From UBA1181 sp045226255 (lineage in GTDB: Bacteria; Bacteroidota; Bacteroidia; Bacteroidales; Paludibacteraceae): 64,000 bases of DNA. Below, piece by piece: positions 52,949 to 62,862 of this stretch. The stretch is from positions 1-64,000 of the forward strand of contig JBGVCG010000011.1 of the NCBI GenBank assembly GCA_045226255.1, given 5' to 3'. Both the position numbers and the translations under genes were made by a program. Below the pieces are notes generated by a model that worked only from the letters and a program-made list of their open reading frames with translations, had not been told where the DNA came from and made no database searches. Each line of letters opens with the position of its first letter. Positions within the stretch are counted from its first letter, which is position 1.

Positions 52949-53788
52949 TTAGAAATCCTCGGAAGGCATAATATTTTCCTTCTGAATATCAGAGCTATAA
53001 GAAGTGTCCACTGACGTAACATCACCTTTCTTTCCTGCCCCCACAGGGAACGTAAACGAGATCTTCATGCCTGCGCTCACAAACAATTGATTACTGTCAA
53101 CGAAGGAAATAGGGGAATCAGACATCTCGAATCTTGGCAATACAAGTTCGGGAGAGACGTAAAACTTCCTGCAATTGATGCGGACACCGATAGCCGAAGC
53201 GGCGGATATTTGGAGATTCTTCGGCTCGCCCAACTCCTCCTCGATGCGCTCCTTGTAGAGGTGGCTCATGTGATTGTTGTAGATATCCATACGATTGACA
53301 GTGGCAACCTTGAAGTCAAAGCAGCCCTCAAGCCTCAGGTAAGGACGAACCCAACGTTCCTGGGTGTTGAAGAAGACACGGAAATTGAGCGGAATACCAA
53401 GGTAACAGTTACGCTGAGAGAAAGAGCGCAATGTGATGTAATCGCTCACCTTTTCCTCCTCATTCACCAGCCAAAACATATGTTCCCAAGGCTTATCAAC
53501 CTCTGCGTATCGATTCGTAAAACGTAAACCAGTCGAGAAGGAGATTTGTTCCCTCCCCGGAAGAAAGTCTGATATGAACTCCAAATACCATGAAGAATAG
53601 GTGGCAAGCACCTCATCCGACCCACGATACATAAAGTTCTTCAGGTTTACCTCATTCATCTCATTAAAGGAGAAACCACAAGCCACTCCTAAATTCACCT
53701 TAAGTCCGTCGGACGATTCACCTTCCTGCGCAAATGAAGGGAAATGGAACGCAGCCAACAAGGCAACCCATACTAATAACTTTTTCAT
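52949..53788 (-). CDS. PorT-like outer-membrane beta-barrel protein
   Basis: The protein has 279 residues. Signal peptide MKKLLVWVALLAAFHFPSFAQ, then alternating amphipathic strands typical of eight-stranded barrels (VNLGVACGFSFNEM, ISFSTGLRFTNRYAEV, YLGIPLNFRVFF, QISAASAIGVRINCRKFYVSP without its last residue). The C-terminal 25 residues are polar and probably unstructured. It belongs to the broad PorT/Outer membrane protein beta-barrel group of Bacteroidota; the role is unknown. It lies 26 bases after the lipid kinase gene and 18 before the lipoprotein gene. Confidence 0.78.
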   Translation of the reverse strand: MKKLLVWVALLAAFHFPSFAQEGESSDGLKVNLGVACGFSFNEMNEVNLKNFMYRGSDEVLATYSSWYLEFISDFLPGREQISFSTGLRFTNRYAEVDKPWEHMFWLVNEEEKVSDYITLRSFSQRNCYLGIPLNFRVFFNTQERWVRPYLRLEGCFDFKVATVNRMDIYNNHMSHLYKERIEEELGEPKNLQISAASAIGVRINCRKFYVSPELVLPRFEMSDSPISFVDSNQLFVSAGMKISFTFPVGAGKKGDVTSVDTSYSSDIQKENIMPSEDF

Positions 53789-53814
53789 ACGATATAGATT
53801 TATATAAAATTAAG

Positions 53815-54687
53815 TTACACTCTAACCTTCAAGGAGAGCGGATCGATCTCCACCTTAATCTCCTTGCCCATCATCAACGGATCTCCGTCAATGTGGAATT
53901 CACCCTCCATGTCACGGATAAGCGTCACCTCCTTCGACTTGAGGGATGTCACGTGGCGGCTCTTGTCGAACGTGCCCAAGAAGAGCCTCATCGCCAGACT
54001 CAACGCAGAGTAGACAGGGAATTTACCCAAGACACAGATGTCCATGACCCCATCACACACACTCGCATGTGGGGCGATGTAAGCCTTGTTACCCCATTGC
54101 GCCGCATTGGCGAAGGTGACAAGGAATGCTTTCTTCTTTACGGTAGGGAACGAGGAGCTCTCCAACTGATAAACCCTCGGTTCGTACGTTTTATATTCCC
54201 GGAGGATAACCTTCAGATAGGTGAGGAATCCACGCTTGCCCTCCTTGGAGAAGGTGTGGCTCACATGGGCGTCGAAGCCTGTACCACACGTACAGAAGAA
54301 TCGCTTGCCATTCGCTAAACCGCTGTCGACACTGCGCTCTTCCCCATCTCGGATCTGCGTCAACGCCTCCTTCGGATGCATGGAGTAGCCTAAGTGTCTG
54401 GCGAAACCGTTTCCGGAACCGAAAGGTACAATAGCGAAAGCCGTGTTGGTGTGTACCAAGGAGGAAGCCACCTCGTTCATCGTGCCGTCCCCGCCACAGG
54501 CGACGACAACATCATAGCCCTCCTCCGCAAAACGCTGGGTCAACTCCCTTCCGTGTCCCGCATACTGAGTGTTCACCACCGTGGCCTCCCACCCTTCCGC
54601 AAAAACCTCATTGATTAATTCAGGCAAGTTTTTCTTGTCACTCGTGCCCGAAATAGGATTGATGATAAAAGCGATTCTTTTGGACAT
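53815..54687 (-). CDS. diacylglycerol/sphingosine-type lipid kinase (YegS/DagK family)
   Basis: The protein has 290 residues when started at MSKRIAF; an ATG four codons upstream is possible. IAFIINPISGTSDKKN, VVACGGDGTMNEVASSL and PFGSGNGFARHLG are the three family signatures, with GGDGTxNEV the nucleotide-binding loop. The C-terminal beta domain is present (FHIDGDPLMMGKEIKVEI). It should phosphorylate a diacylglycerol or a related lipid, in this phylum possibly a sphingolipid base, at the inner membrane. It leads the operon that contains tamB and tamL. Confidence 0.9.
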   Translation of the reverse strand: MSKRIAFIINPISGTSDKKNLPELINEVFAEGWEATVVNTQYAGHGRELTQRFAEEGYDVVVACGGDGTMNEVASSLVHTNTAFAIVPFGSGNGFARHLGYSMHPKEALTQIRDGEERSVDSGLANGKRFFCTCGTGFDAHVSHTFSKEGKRGFLTYLKVILREYKTYEPRVYQLESSSFPTVKKKAFLVTFANAAQWGNKAYIAPHASVCDGVMDICVLGKFPVYSALSLAMRLFLGTFDKSRHVTSLKSKEVTLIRDMEGEFHIDGDPLMMGKEIKVEIDPLSLKVRV

Positions 54688-54767
54688 AATTTCAAGCATT
54701 AATGTTGCAAAGTAACAAAATAATTTACGATATTTGCCAAGCCTGTTGAATTTTTAACGTTAACAAT

Positions 54768-56051
54768 ATGAAAGAAGACTTGTTGCAGTATGCTTGGCAG
54801 TATCGCCTATATGATGATAATCAGTTACAAACAGTGGATGGAGAGCCGATCAGCGTGATCAACGTGGGGGATTTGAACCGTGACGCAGGACCCGACTTCT
54901 TCAACGTGAAGGTGAAAATCGGCGAAACGATCTGGGCCGGGAACGTGGAGATACACGTCGCCGCCTCCGACTGGTACAAACATCACCACGACGAAGACCC
55001 ACGCTACGACTCGGTCGTCCTGCATGTCGTGGACCGCTCCGACACGCGCATCCGACGTCCTAACGGCGACCTTATCCCGCAAGTGGAACTATGCGTCGAT
55101 GTGGCCACACTCGCCAAATACGAGGATTTCAGAAGACCTCACCGCTGGATCCACTGTGAAAAACATTGGGGACGACTCTCCCACGAATTCCTCCAACTGC
55201 AGCTCTGCAGAATGCTCCACCTGAGGCTGACCCGCAAGACGGAGGAGATCCTCGCCCTCCTGCAACAGAACCACAACAACTGGTCGGAAGTCTTCTACCG
55301 CCTGCTCGCCAAAAGCTTCGGCATGCACACCAACGCCCTGCCCTTCGACCAGCTCGCACAATCGCTCCCTCTTCCCTGCCTCGCCAAGCACAAGGACCAT
55401 CCCGAGCAGGTCGAGGCGCTCTTCTTCGGACAAGCAGGACTTCTGGATGGCGCTCCATCGGATGATTACGAGGCGCTCCTGCAACGGGAATATAACTTCC
55501 TCCGCCATAAGTTCGGACTGACCCCCATCGACCCCTCGCTGTGGAAATTCGCACGGATGCGCCCCAACAACTCCCCCTACGTGCGCATCGCACAGTTCGC
55601 CGCCTTGGTGCATCGCTCCAATAACCTCTTTCCCAAGATGTTGGAGAATCATAGCTTAACGGTTATCCGCCAGATCCTGCAGACTGACGTCTCCCCCTAT
55701 TGGCATACCCACATGAAGTTCGGTGCGGAATCACCCTACTCCACGAAAAAGATGTCGGACGCCACGCTGGACCTCCTCATCATCAATGCGGTCAGCCCGG
55801 CCCTCTACGCCTACGCCATCCGAAAGGAGGAAGAGGAGACACAAGACCGAATGATGGCGATATTGGAACAGATCCCCGCAGAGAAGAACCATACGGTGGA
55901 AGGGTGGAAAAGGTTCGGAGTATGCGCGGAGAACGCCTTCCATAGTCAGGCCCTCATCGAGTTGAAGACCCAGTACTGCGACGCGCACAAGTGCCTTCAA
56001 TGCAGCATCGGACACACATTACTCTCCAAAGAGAAATTTATATGCAGGTAA
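54768..56051 (+). CDS. DUF2851 family protein
   Basis: The protein has 427 residues without signal peptide or membrane helix. VINVGDLNRDAGPDFFNVKV and WAGNVEIHVAASDWYKHHHD near the N-terminus, then YDSVVLHVV, are the conserved features of DUF2851, a family found almost only in Bacteroidota. The D-x-N-V-E-I-H-x...D-W pattern looks like a metal-dependent nuclease-type core, but no activity is known to me. It ends in a Cys-rich tail (CDAHKCLQCSIG). It is divergent from the lipid kinase gene with only 80 bases between, so both promoters must lie there. Confidence 0.85.
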   Translation: MKEDLLQYAWQYRLYDDNQLQTVDGEPISVINVGDLNRDAGPDFFNVKVKIGETIWAGNVEIHVAASDWYKHHHDEDPRYDSVVLHVVDRSDTRIRRPNGDLIPQVELCVDVATLAKYEDFRRPHRWIHCEKHWGRLSHEFLQLQLCRMLHLRLTRKTEEILALLQQNHNNWSEVFYRLLAKSFGMHTNALPFDQLAQSLPLPCLAKHKDHPEQVEALFFGQAGLLDGAPSDDYEALLQREYNFLRHKFGLTPIDPSLWKFARMRPNNSPYVRIAQFAALVHRSNNLFPKMLENHSLTVIRQILQTDVSPYWHTHMKFGAESPYSTKKMSDATLDLLIINAVSPALYAYAIRKEEEETQDRMMAILEQIPAEKNHTVEGWKRFGVCAENAFHSQALIELKTQYCDAHKCLQCSIGHTLLSKEKFICR

Positions 56052-56124
56052 ACGCTTTTGTTTTTTTCTTTAAACGGGTGAATGATCAATCGGATAGTTC
56101 CTGCCCTATGCCCTTTCGTCTCTC

Positions 56125-56976
56125 TTAGTCGTCAATTTCAGGGAATTTGTGCTTACGATCGTATTTATAATATTTATACTCCTCGCTCATGATGATACAT
56201 CCATGTGAGGTCGTATACCTAATGCCATTCCTGACCAACGTCGAGAATATTTGGTTTATCAAATCTACATTTTCCTTGCTGTTCTCAAGACGAAGGAGAC
56301 CCTCCGCCGCATATATTCTACCTGTGGGACTATCCCCTTTCAACAAAGAAATAAAAACAGCCTTGTCGTTTAGCTTTAGCAACTTCTCCATGGCTTCTCT
56401 ACCAGCAGGTTTACTACCAGCAATACCCACATAATAACCATACACATCGGTATCATCCGCATCATCCGCATTATACAGACGATCATAATACTTCTTATAT
56501 TCTTGGGGGATTACAACAGCCTCACATTCGCCCACTATTTCCTTTTTATAGCTCTTGTATTTTTCATAATTAAGGTCATTCTCGTATCTATATGTCCCCC
56601 TCGAAAATAGTCTGGAATATCGTTCTTGCAGATCTGCCCCAACATAGTCTTTAATACGGTTGTAACCATAGGTTGAAACAATCAACTTAATAGGTTGTTT
56701 CCTAAAGACAACATAACTACAGCTCACTGTCATATATCCTCCCCCGGTTCTTTTTGAATACTGTTGGAGTCCAAACCCAAGCTGAATTGGATTATCATTC
56801 ACAATTCCAGTAAATTTTCGAATAGAGCTATCCGTAAAATCGTTCTTCTCTATAAAATCCAATGTGGAACGAAGAATAGCCTCATCTTTATGAACCCACT
56901 CCATGTTCATTTCCTCTGAGAAGGAATTGAAGACACAGCATAAAACCAATAAAATTGAAAATACTTTCTTTGCCAT
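56125..56976 (-). CDS. secreted protein of unknown function
   Basis: The protein has 283 residues from the ATG at 56976 (MAKKVFSILLVLCCVFNSFSEE, a signal peptide). The mature part has a beta-rich first half (YMTVSCSYVVFRKQPIKLIV) and a helical second half with a HEAT-like look (GDSPTGRIYAAEGLLRL). No family is recognised. It is the second gene after the arabinofuranosidase on the same strand, 40 bases behind it. Base composition is more AT-rich than its neighbours. Confidence 0.7.
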   Translation of the reverse strand: MAKKVFSILLVLCCVFNSFSEEMNMEWVHKDEAILRSTLDFIEKNDFTDSSIRKFTGIVNDNPIQLGFGLQQYSKRTGGGYMTVSCSYVVFRKQPIKLIVSTYGYNRIKDYVGADLQERYSRLFSRGTYRYENDLNYEKYKSYKKEIVGECEAVVIPQEYKKYYDRLYNADDADDTDVYGYYVGIAGSKPAGREAMEKLLKLNDKAVFISLLKGDSPTGRIYAAEGLLRLENSKENVDLINQIFSTLVRNGIRYTTSHGCIIMSEEYKYYKYDRKHKFPEIDD

Positions 56977-57016
56977 ATACAATGTTTTTTCAGGTTCTTA
57001 TTACGTGTCGGCTGAA

Positions 57017-60000
57017 TTATTTCACCAGTATCTTGTTTCCGTTGATGATATACACTCCCTTAGGCATGCTGAATAGATTAGGGTCTTTGCGCACGAAACG
57101 CCCCTGAAGGTCATAGACGCTTTCGTCAGGATGGTCGGAACTGATATCTTCCACGCCTGTCGTACCTCTCTCGTAGATGAGCTGGAAGTGGTCGTATGCT
57201 ACCCAGTCGGAGGCCACTATCGCTTGCTTGCGGATACCCAACCGTAAAGGTTCTCCCTCATTGAGGTCAATGCTCACGGAGACGGGCGCATAGGCGTTTG
57301 CGTCATTGAGTGCGGAGGAGGCCTGTGTGAGGTTGTCCGGGTAGGTATAGGAGTTGTACGTGTAGGCGGAAGAGCTGTACAGATTAGGCACTGTGGCGGT
57401 GACATCATTCGCATAGAGTTGCGCGTTGCGTGTCGCGCTGGAGTTGTTCCGCCATGCCTCATAGCCTGCGTTGATGGAGCCGGCACGATAGAAGGCTTTG
57501 CACGTGAGGGTGTAGGTGCCTGCCGGAAGTCCTTGGATCTCCTGCCAGATATCGAAGGGACGAGAATACTGCTCCGCCGTCTCGTTGGCATAGCCATTGT
57601 AGGCGACACTGAGATCGGCGCCTTGCCATCCCACGTTGTAGCGTGTGAAGGAGCTGTTGGTGATGAGGAAGGTGAGGTTGGCGGGCTGACCGCTTCGTGC
57701 GAGCGCCAACTGACTCTGCTGATAGGCGGCCACCGCTTCCTTCAAATCCACGTATGCGCGGTTGATCGCGGAGGCGGAGGAGCTGGACGAGTTGAGGACT
57801 CGTGTCGCAGAGGTATAGGCCTGCTTGAGCGCATCATCCTTGGTGTCGTTGACGTAGTTCTTCACCTCCTTCACTAAGTTCTTGAAGTCCTGACGTTCGG
57901 CATCTGGATTTTCGTAGTTAGCGTACTCCATGGCTGTCGCACGTCGTCCGATCTCCATCACCTGCTCGGGTGTGAGGGCGGTGTCGAAGATGAGGAAGTC
58001 GTCGAACAGGGCGTTCTCCATGATCGCGTCAGAGCTGAATGGCGAATGACCGATGGTGAAACGTGTGATGTCGTTGATGAACGACGACGGCTTGAGCGTC
58101 ATGGTTATTTCGTTCTGGAGATGTCCGTCAACATAGATGCGTCCGACATTGCCCTGTTGGGTGTAGGTGATGTTATGCCAGTCACCAATGCTAATACCTG
58201 AGTACGAGTGCGCTCCTTCGGTGGTTCCATTCTTGATTTCGTAGTACCAATCACTGTTGCCACTCTTATTGACAAGTCCGATGTAGTGATCGGTGCCCTC
58301 TTCCATGGAGTAAGCCCAACAGAAGCTGCCCGTATTGTTTCCAATGCGCTGCAGCATATTGATACTTATGGTGTAATCATTTATCGAGGCGAACGTCTGC
58401 TTGGCGGCGGCCACAGGTATCTCCATGTAGCTACCCTCCCCCTTGCTCCCTGTGGAGAGCACATGGTTACCATCATCGAGGGTGATGATGGAAGCCTTCC
58501 CCTTGAGGTCGCAGGTATATGTACCACCGTCATCTATAGGTTTACCACTTTCGAAGCCAAAGCTTAGAACAGGATCTGGCAGTGGGTCAGGCTGTGACGG
58601 TGTGACATTATTAACCTGCAAACGTATCACTCCCACGGAGTAGGCAGGACATGCATAGGCTATCGTGTTATTGTCCTCAACGGTCAGTGGCTGTGTGCGA
58701 GGCACGATGCGTTGAGGATTCGAGGTGGTGTTCTCATCGGTACCTCTAGAGGCGGAGAGTATTTCCGCTTCGGCCGTCTCGGCGTGGCCACCCGTGAGGG
58801 CAAGCGTCACATTCCTCTGGCTACCGGAAGGATTGACTATCTTAATGTACATCGTGCCAGTCTCATCGTCGATGCTGGCTGAGGTGTAGACGGTACGGGC
58901 ACCGTATGCGCGAAGATTGGCTTCGATAATCACCTCACCATCGAGATAGCAACGCACATGCTGTCCCTCCTTTTGGATGCGGATGGTGTAATCCTTTCCT
59001 GTGGTAAGTGTTCCAGCCTTTTCTCCGAGAACGCTCTTGAAACCGTTCTGGCACTGCTCAACGGCGTGTTTCGAATTGCTCCACCCACCGAGGTTGAGCC
59101 ATGCATAGTTGTTTTCGTCGATGTAGTTGAAGATGATGAGGAAACCTTCCGCACCGCTTTGCTTCGTGGCGTGAACCGTCATATCGAGGTTTGTCAGGTC
59201 ATAGTCGTTTTTCAGCCAACAACGAACATCCGTTTGGGAAGCATTGGTCTGCTTGAAACTACCATTGCTGATGTTCCATGAACCACGTAAGGTTGACCAG
59301 TCTGACGAGGCCGTTCTATTGCCTGCGATGACGGTGCCATCTGCGATCTTCGCCTGCAAGTCGGAGAAGGTGGCGGCGGTGGACCATGTGGCGAAACCGA
59401 TGGACCCTTGGTTCGCGTTGAGGTTGGAACCATTGTTTTTCTCCGTCCAACGAATATTCTGGGTTCCTATGTTATTTGAGAACATCTTCTGAACGTGGTA
59501 CGAAGGCGTTCCGTAGCTCGTCGAGCTGTTGAAGCGTATCATGTCGGGGCGCCAGTTGAAATTGTCCTCATGGGTGAAAATCGGCGCATAGCTCATCATC
59601 CTGACCGCCTCGCTATTGTTCTCGCAACCCTGCATGAAGACAGCTTCGCCAATGGCTGCGTTCATGTTCCCAAGCGTTCCATAGTCCTTTGTCACGGCAT
59701 ACTCGCCCACATAGATATGGGTCGTGGATTTGGACTGGTTATCATAACGGCCATACTGGCTGATGAAGAAGTCGGGAGAGTCGTAGTAGTGCTCATCCTT
59801 CAGTTCCACAGGTTCCGTGATGTCGTCGAACAAGTAGCTGTCGGCTATAAGGTGCAGGTTAGGCCAACGTGTCTTGATGGCATGGTAGAACTGCATGTAG
59901 CGCTTCATGTAGTCGTTGCGGTTGAGCATGAACTCCTGCTCGTTACCGATCTCCAAGTATTTCAGGTTGAATGGTGCTGGGTGACCGTTCTTGGCACGCA

Positions 60001-61060
60001 GGCCTCCGTAATAGGTGTCGGTGCTTCCGTTGGCATACTCGATAGCGTCGAGAGCCTCTTGGATGAAGGGATCGATATCATTTTCATCCACTCGCCAATC
60101 GTGTCCGATACCCATGTTCACCACAAACATAGCGTTGGCTCCGAGGTCTTCGGCCAGTTCGAGGTATTCGTGGTAGCCCTGTCCGTCGGTCACCTTATAG
60201 TCCCAGTTGCGGTTCACGTGACCCGGACGTTCCTCGATCGGACCGATGGTTTTCTTCCACTCGAAGCGATTGGTTTGACCGTCGCCCCAAGAACCCTCGA
60301 TGTAGCAACCTCCAGGGAAGCGCATGAAACGAGGGTGCATATCGGCCAACATCTGAGCCAAGTCTGGGCGGCAACCATTTTTGCGACCCTTGAACGTAGG
60401 CGGGAAGAGACTGACGACATCCAGGAAGACGACACCCTTCTTGTCGCCCTTCAGAGAGAGGTATCCCTGAGCATCCGAACCCGTAGCTGTGATTTTAGCG
60501 GTATATTTCTGCCATTCCTGAGTAGCCTTGATGGTGATGGTCGCACGACCCAAGTTTTGTCCGTTCGCATTTTGCAGTTCCGCGACGATATTACCATTGT
60601 AGCTATCCTCGGCGCGCAGCCAGAAGGAGAGATCATATTCACGTCCGTTGACGATGTTGATGCCCCAGTAACCCTCGTTGCGTACGCCAGCATTGTCAGC
60701 TTTCATGTTGACCTTCAGAGCGCGCAACTGAACAGCGTTGAGCAGTTTGTCCGTCGTAAGGCTCATCTCCGCATTCCCCACGGTGCTCCAGCAAATAGGC
60801 TTGTCCATATCCTCCTCGAAGGAACGGTTGCGAACCAGCTCGGCGTAGAGTCCGCCATCCCCCGCATGGTTTATCTCCTCGTAGAAGATGCCATAGTGGT
60901 CTTCCGTAACGAGGTCACCACGGTTGTTCAGGTCAAATTTAAGTTCGATCTGAGCCTGCACGGATGTAACGCAAAGCGCAAGAAGGAGCAGGCACATAAG
61001 CCGATGCCCTACACTTGTGATTCTTGAAATATGAAGTCCCATTTTTGTTCTGTTTTTCAT
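57017..61060 (-). CDS. GH51-type alpha-L-arabinofuranosidase, multidomain, secreted
   Basis: The protein has 1347 residues from the ATG at 61060; another ATG lies six codons later. Signal peptide LMCLLLLALCVTSVQAQ. GH51 domain: DHYGIFYEEINHAGDGGLYA, a carbohydrate-binding insertion, then PRFMRFPGGCYIEGSWGDG, LKYLEIGNEQEF with the acid/base Glu and HIYVGEYAVTK with the nucleophile Glu. Two beta-sandwich domains follow: one around DWSTLRGSWNISNG and a LamG-type domain from LSFGFESGKPIDDGG. A further helical plus beta region resembles a carbohydrate-binding unit (FLITNSSFTRYNVGWQGADL). It ends YDLQGRFVRKDPN...GVYIINGNKILVK, a T9SS-like tail. It removes arabinose side chains from plant polysaccharides or arabinan outside the cell; no SusC/D pair is in the window. 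Confidence 0.92.
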   Translation of the reverse strand: MKNRTKMGLHISRITSVGHRLMCLLLLALCVTSVQAQIELKFDLNNRGDLVTEDHYGIFYEEINHAGDGGLYAELVRNRSFEEDMDKPICWSTVGNAEMSLTTDKLLNAVQLRALKVNMKADNAGVRNEGYWGINIVNGREYDLSFWLRAEDSYNGNIVAELQNANGQNLGRATITIKATQEWQKYTAKITATGSDAQGYLSLKGDKKGVVFLDVVSLFPPTFKGRKNGCRPDLAQMLADMHPRFMRFPGGCYIEGSWGDGQTNRFEWKKTIGPIEERPGHVNRNWDYKVTDGQGYHEYLELAEDLGANAMFVVNMGIGHDWRVDENDIDPFIQEALDAIEYANGSTDTYYGGLRAKNGHPAPFNLKYLEIGNEQEFMLNRNDYMKRYMQFYHAIKTRWPNLHLIADSYLFDDITEPVELKDEHYYDSPDFFISQYGRYDNQSKSTTHIYVGEYAVTKDYGTLGNMNAAIGEAVFMQGCENNSEAVRMMSYAPIFTHEDNFNWRPDMIRFNSSTSYGTPSYHVQKMFSNNIGTQNIRWTEKNNGSNLNANQGSIGFATWSTAATFSDLQAKIADGTVIAGNRTASSDWSTLRGSWNISNGSFKQTNASQTDVRCWLKNDYDLTNLDMTVHATKQSGAEGFLIIFNYIDENNYAWLNLGGWSNSKHAVEQCQNGFKSVLGEKAGTLTTGKDYTIRIQKEGQHVRCYLDGEVIIEANLRAYGARTVYTSASIDDETGTMYIKIVNPSGSQRNVTLALTGGHAETAEAEILSASRGTDENTTSNPQRIVPRTQPLTVEDNNTIAYACPAYSVGVIRLQVNNVTPSQPDPLPDPVLSFGFESGKPIDDGGTYTCDLKGKASIITLDDGNHVLSTGSKGEGSYMEIPVAAAKQTFASINDYTISINMLQRIGNNTGSFCWAYSMEEGTDHYIGLVNKSGNSDWYYEIKNGTTEGAHSYSGISIGDWHNITYTQQGNVGRIYVDGHLQNEITMTLKPSSFINDITRFTIGHSPFSSDAIMENALFDDFLIFDTALTPEQVMEIGRRATAMEYANYENPDAERQDFKNLVKEVKNYVNDTKDDALKQAYTSATRVLNSSSSSASAINRAYVDLKEAVAAYQQSQLALARSGQPANLTFLITNSSFTRYNVGWQGADLSVAYNGYANETAEQYSRPFDIWQEIQGLPAGTYTLTCKAFYRAGSINAGYEAWRNNSSATRNAQLYANDVTATVPNLYSSSAYTYNSYTYPDNLTQASSALNDANAYAPVSVSIDLNEGEPLRLGIRKQAIVASDWVAYDHFQLIYERGTTGVEDISSDHPDESVYDLQGRFVRKDPNLFSMPKGVYIINGNKILVK

Positions 61061-61306
61061 GGTATAAATAGTAATCGTCCACGCATATATTGAGGCCTGT
61101 GGGCATGAGAGCAACGCACCGTGCCACCTCATTTTCCTATCAGCTAAATGAAGAGATAGGAAGTGAGTGCAATATTAAATAATTATTCTTTAAAAATGGA
61201 AGGTTGGAGACTCCTCTTTTTGTCCAGTATGCAGATACCATTGGACTTTTACGACGACAAAATTCATGAAGAAAACAAATCTGATAATCCGATATTTACA
61301 GAGAAT
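61061..61306. other. boundary region between the GH51 gene and the AT-rich island
   Basis: Composition drops sharply in G+C from about 61140 onwards. A rightward open frame at 61163-61390 has no start signal and no recognisable protein. No tRNA or direct repeat that would mark an insertion site is evident. Confidence 0.4.
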
Positions 61307-61405
61307 CTAAAGCCTACAATCCAATCGCAGTTTGCACATTTGGTGCTTTTTCTTTTTGGTCAAGATTTCCTTGGCGTATACAAACTTTAAATATTCGTCG
61401 GTCAT
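61307..61405 (-). CDS. possible 32-residue ORF downstream of the ATPase gene
   Basis: An ATG at 61405, 8 bases after the ATPase stop codon, opens MTDEYLKFVYAKEILTKKKK and ends after 32 residues. It is lysine-rich. It may be a small gene, a remnant of a longer one, or chance; only the tight spacing supports it. Confidence 0.25.
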   Translation of the reverse strand: MTDEYLKFVYAKEILTKKKKHQMCKLRLDCRL

Positions 61406-61413
61406 ATTACTTT

Positions 61414-62862
61414 TTATTGCGGTGTCATTAAACGATTATTAATTTCAATTTTATTCAAATCATTCAAATCATAGTCAAAAATCGATGCCACTATTATTTG
61501 ATTATCAGAAAAGTCCCGATTCAAAATATTAATCATCTTTTTAATATTTTCAGGATCAACTTCTTTTCCGCTAGGAGAATCCAAAATTATCGGCAACTTC
61601 ATATTTATTGTTTTTTCAATTTCAATCAAGCATGCTAAACGAAATGCAAAAACGGTCTTATGAAGTATAGCTCCAGATAATTCTTTCAAGTTAGAGGTAA
61701 ATAGATATTTCTCCGTTATCGTAGCTCCATCTATTTCTAACTCATCGAGATATTTTTTTGCATTGTTGCATATACTTGTTATTGTATATGAAGCATTTCT
61801 TGTAATATTTTTTATTCGACTATTTATATCGGTTATTTCTTTTTCTACACTACGGATTTTATTCTCGACGCTCAAGGGATTTATCGGAATAGTTGCTATT
61901 CTCTTATCAAAGATTTCTGCAATTGTTTCCACATCGTCAAAAAATGATAATTGTGTTTCCTCAATGCGTCGTTCCTTTTCTATTTCTTTTATTTCTAATG
62001 ATATTTTATTATAGTCTGCAGCAATTATTTTTTTCTTTGCGATTAAATAATTTATAGAATCATTTAATCCAACAATATTTCTATCTGTCACAGCGAAAGC
62101 TTCACCATTTGGCAATTGCACGAGAAGACCAATATCTGCAATGAATTTTTTTATCCTCTGGTTGTCTCTTAATGCTTGTTCAATTTGTTGTAGTTCTTTT
62201 TTTAATATATTTTGTTGAATTCTACATTGGTTGATCCTACTATCTATTGTTGTATCATAAGACTCGCTAGCCAAATTGGAGGTTTCCTGATTAATTGCCT
62301 CTTGGTATTTTGAGACACTAAACATTTGCTTATATTTCAACAAGTCTTGGCTCTTTCTTTCTTTTTGACGAATCAATTCTGAGCAATCAATATTGTTAAT
62401 TCCTCTTATCAATTCTTCTATATTATATCGATTACTGCCAATAACGACACCTCTATTTAGAAGAGTCCAACCTTTCTCTTGATCAAAATAAAAAGCACCG
62501 AGAATATTATTTAACAAATCGACATTGTCAGTTAGAAATAGTTTTTTATGTAAATCATATTCTTGGCTTGGTAAAATGAAAGTTTCTTCCTTTCCATCAA
62601 CATTCATTACAATATATTCTCTTGCATTACGAACCAATATAATATTTTTTCCATTTTCTTCAATTTGTGTTGTGACTATACAATTTTCAAATTTGATGTT
62701 TTTTGTATTGGGAATGCTGTACCCTACAGAATACAGTAAAAATCTCAATAACGTTGTTTTCCCTGTGCTATTTATTTCGCTATATATTAAGTTGTTGCTT
62801 TTCGAAAAAACAACACATCTTTCGAAATAACCTTCTTTAATATGTATGCTTTTAAATCTCAT
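61414..62862 (-). CDS. SMC/RecF-like ATPase of a Lamassu/ABC-three-component-like defence system
   Basis: The protein has 482 residues. MRFKSIHIKEGYFERCVVF and LIYSEINSTGKTTLLRFLLY form the N-terminal ABC half, with a variant Walker A (EINSTGKT where GxNGxGKT is usual). A coiled-coil region follows (about 165-360), then SNLKELSGAILHKTVFAFRL with the ABC signature and KLPIILDSPSGKEVDPENIK with Walker B. This head-coil-head plan and the DSPSG ending are those of ATPases in ABC-3C/Lamassu systems. The coil is short for SMC proteins. It overlaps the upstream nuclease-like gene by four bases (ATGA). Strongly AT-rich DNA suggests transfer. Confidence 0.7.
   Translation of the reverse strand: MRFKSIHIKEGYFERCVVFSKSNNLIYSEINSTGKTTLLRFLLYSVGYSIPNTKNIKFENCIVTTQIEENGKNIILVRNAREYIVMNVDGKEETFILPSQEYDLHKKLFLTDNVDLLNNILGAFYFDQEKGWTLLNRGVVIGSNRYNIEELIRGINNIDCSELIRQKERKSQDLLKYKQMFSVSKYQEAINQETSNLASESYDTTIDSRINQCRIQQNILKKELQQIEQALRDNQRIKKFIADIGLLVQLPNGEAFAVTDRNIVGLNDSINYLIAKKKIIAADYNKISLEIKEIEKERRIEETQLSFFDDVETIAEIFDKRIATIPINPLSVENKIRSVEKEITDINSRIKNITRNASYTITSICNNAKKYLDELEIDGATITEKYLFTSNLKELSGAILHKTVFAFRLACLIEIEKTINMKLPIILDSPSGKEVDPENIKKMINILNRDFSDNQIIVASIFDYDLNDLNKIEINNRLMTPQ

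Noticed and set aside
59495..61027. Long open frame of 510 codons on the plus strand opposite the GH51 gene
   Set aside because: It is antisense to conserved GH51 coding sequence, has no recognisable motif and reflects codon bias of the minus-strand gene.
61163..61390. Plus-strand open frame of 75 codons at the island boundary
   Set aside because: No start signal, no recognisable motif, and the opposite strand has a small frame with better spacing to a gene.
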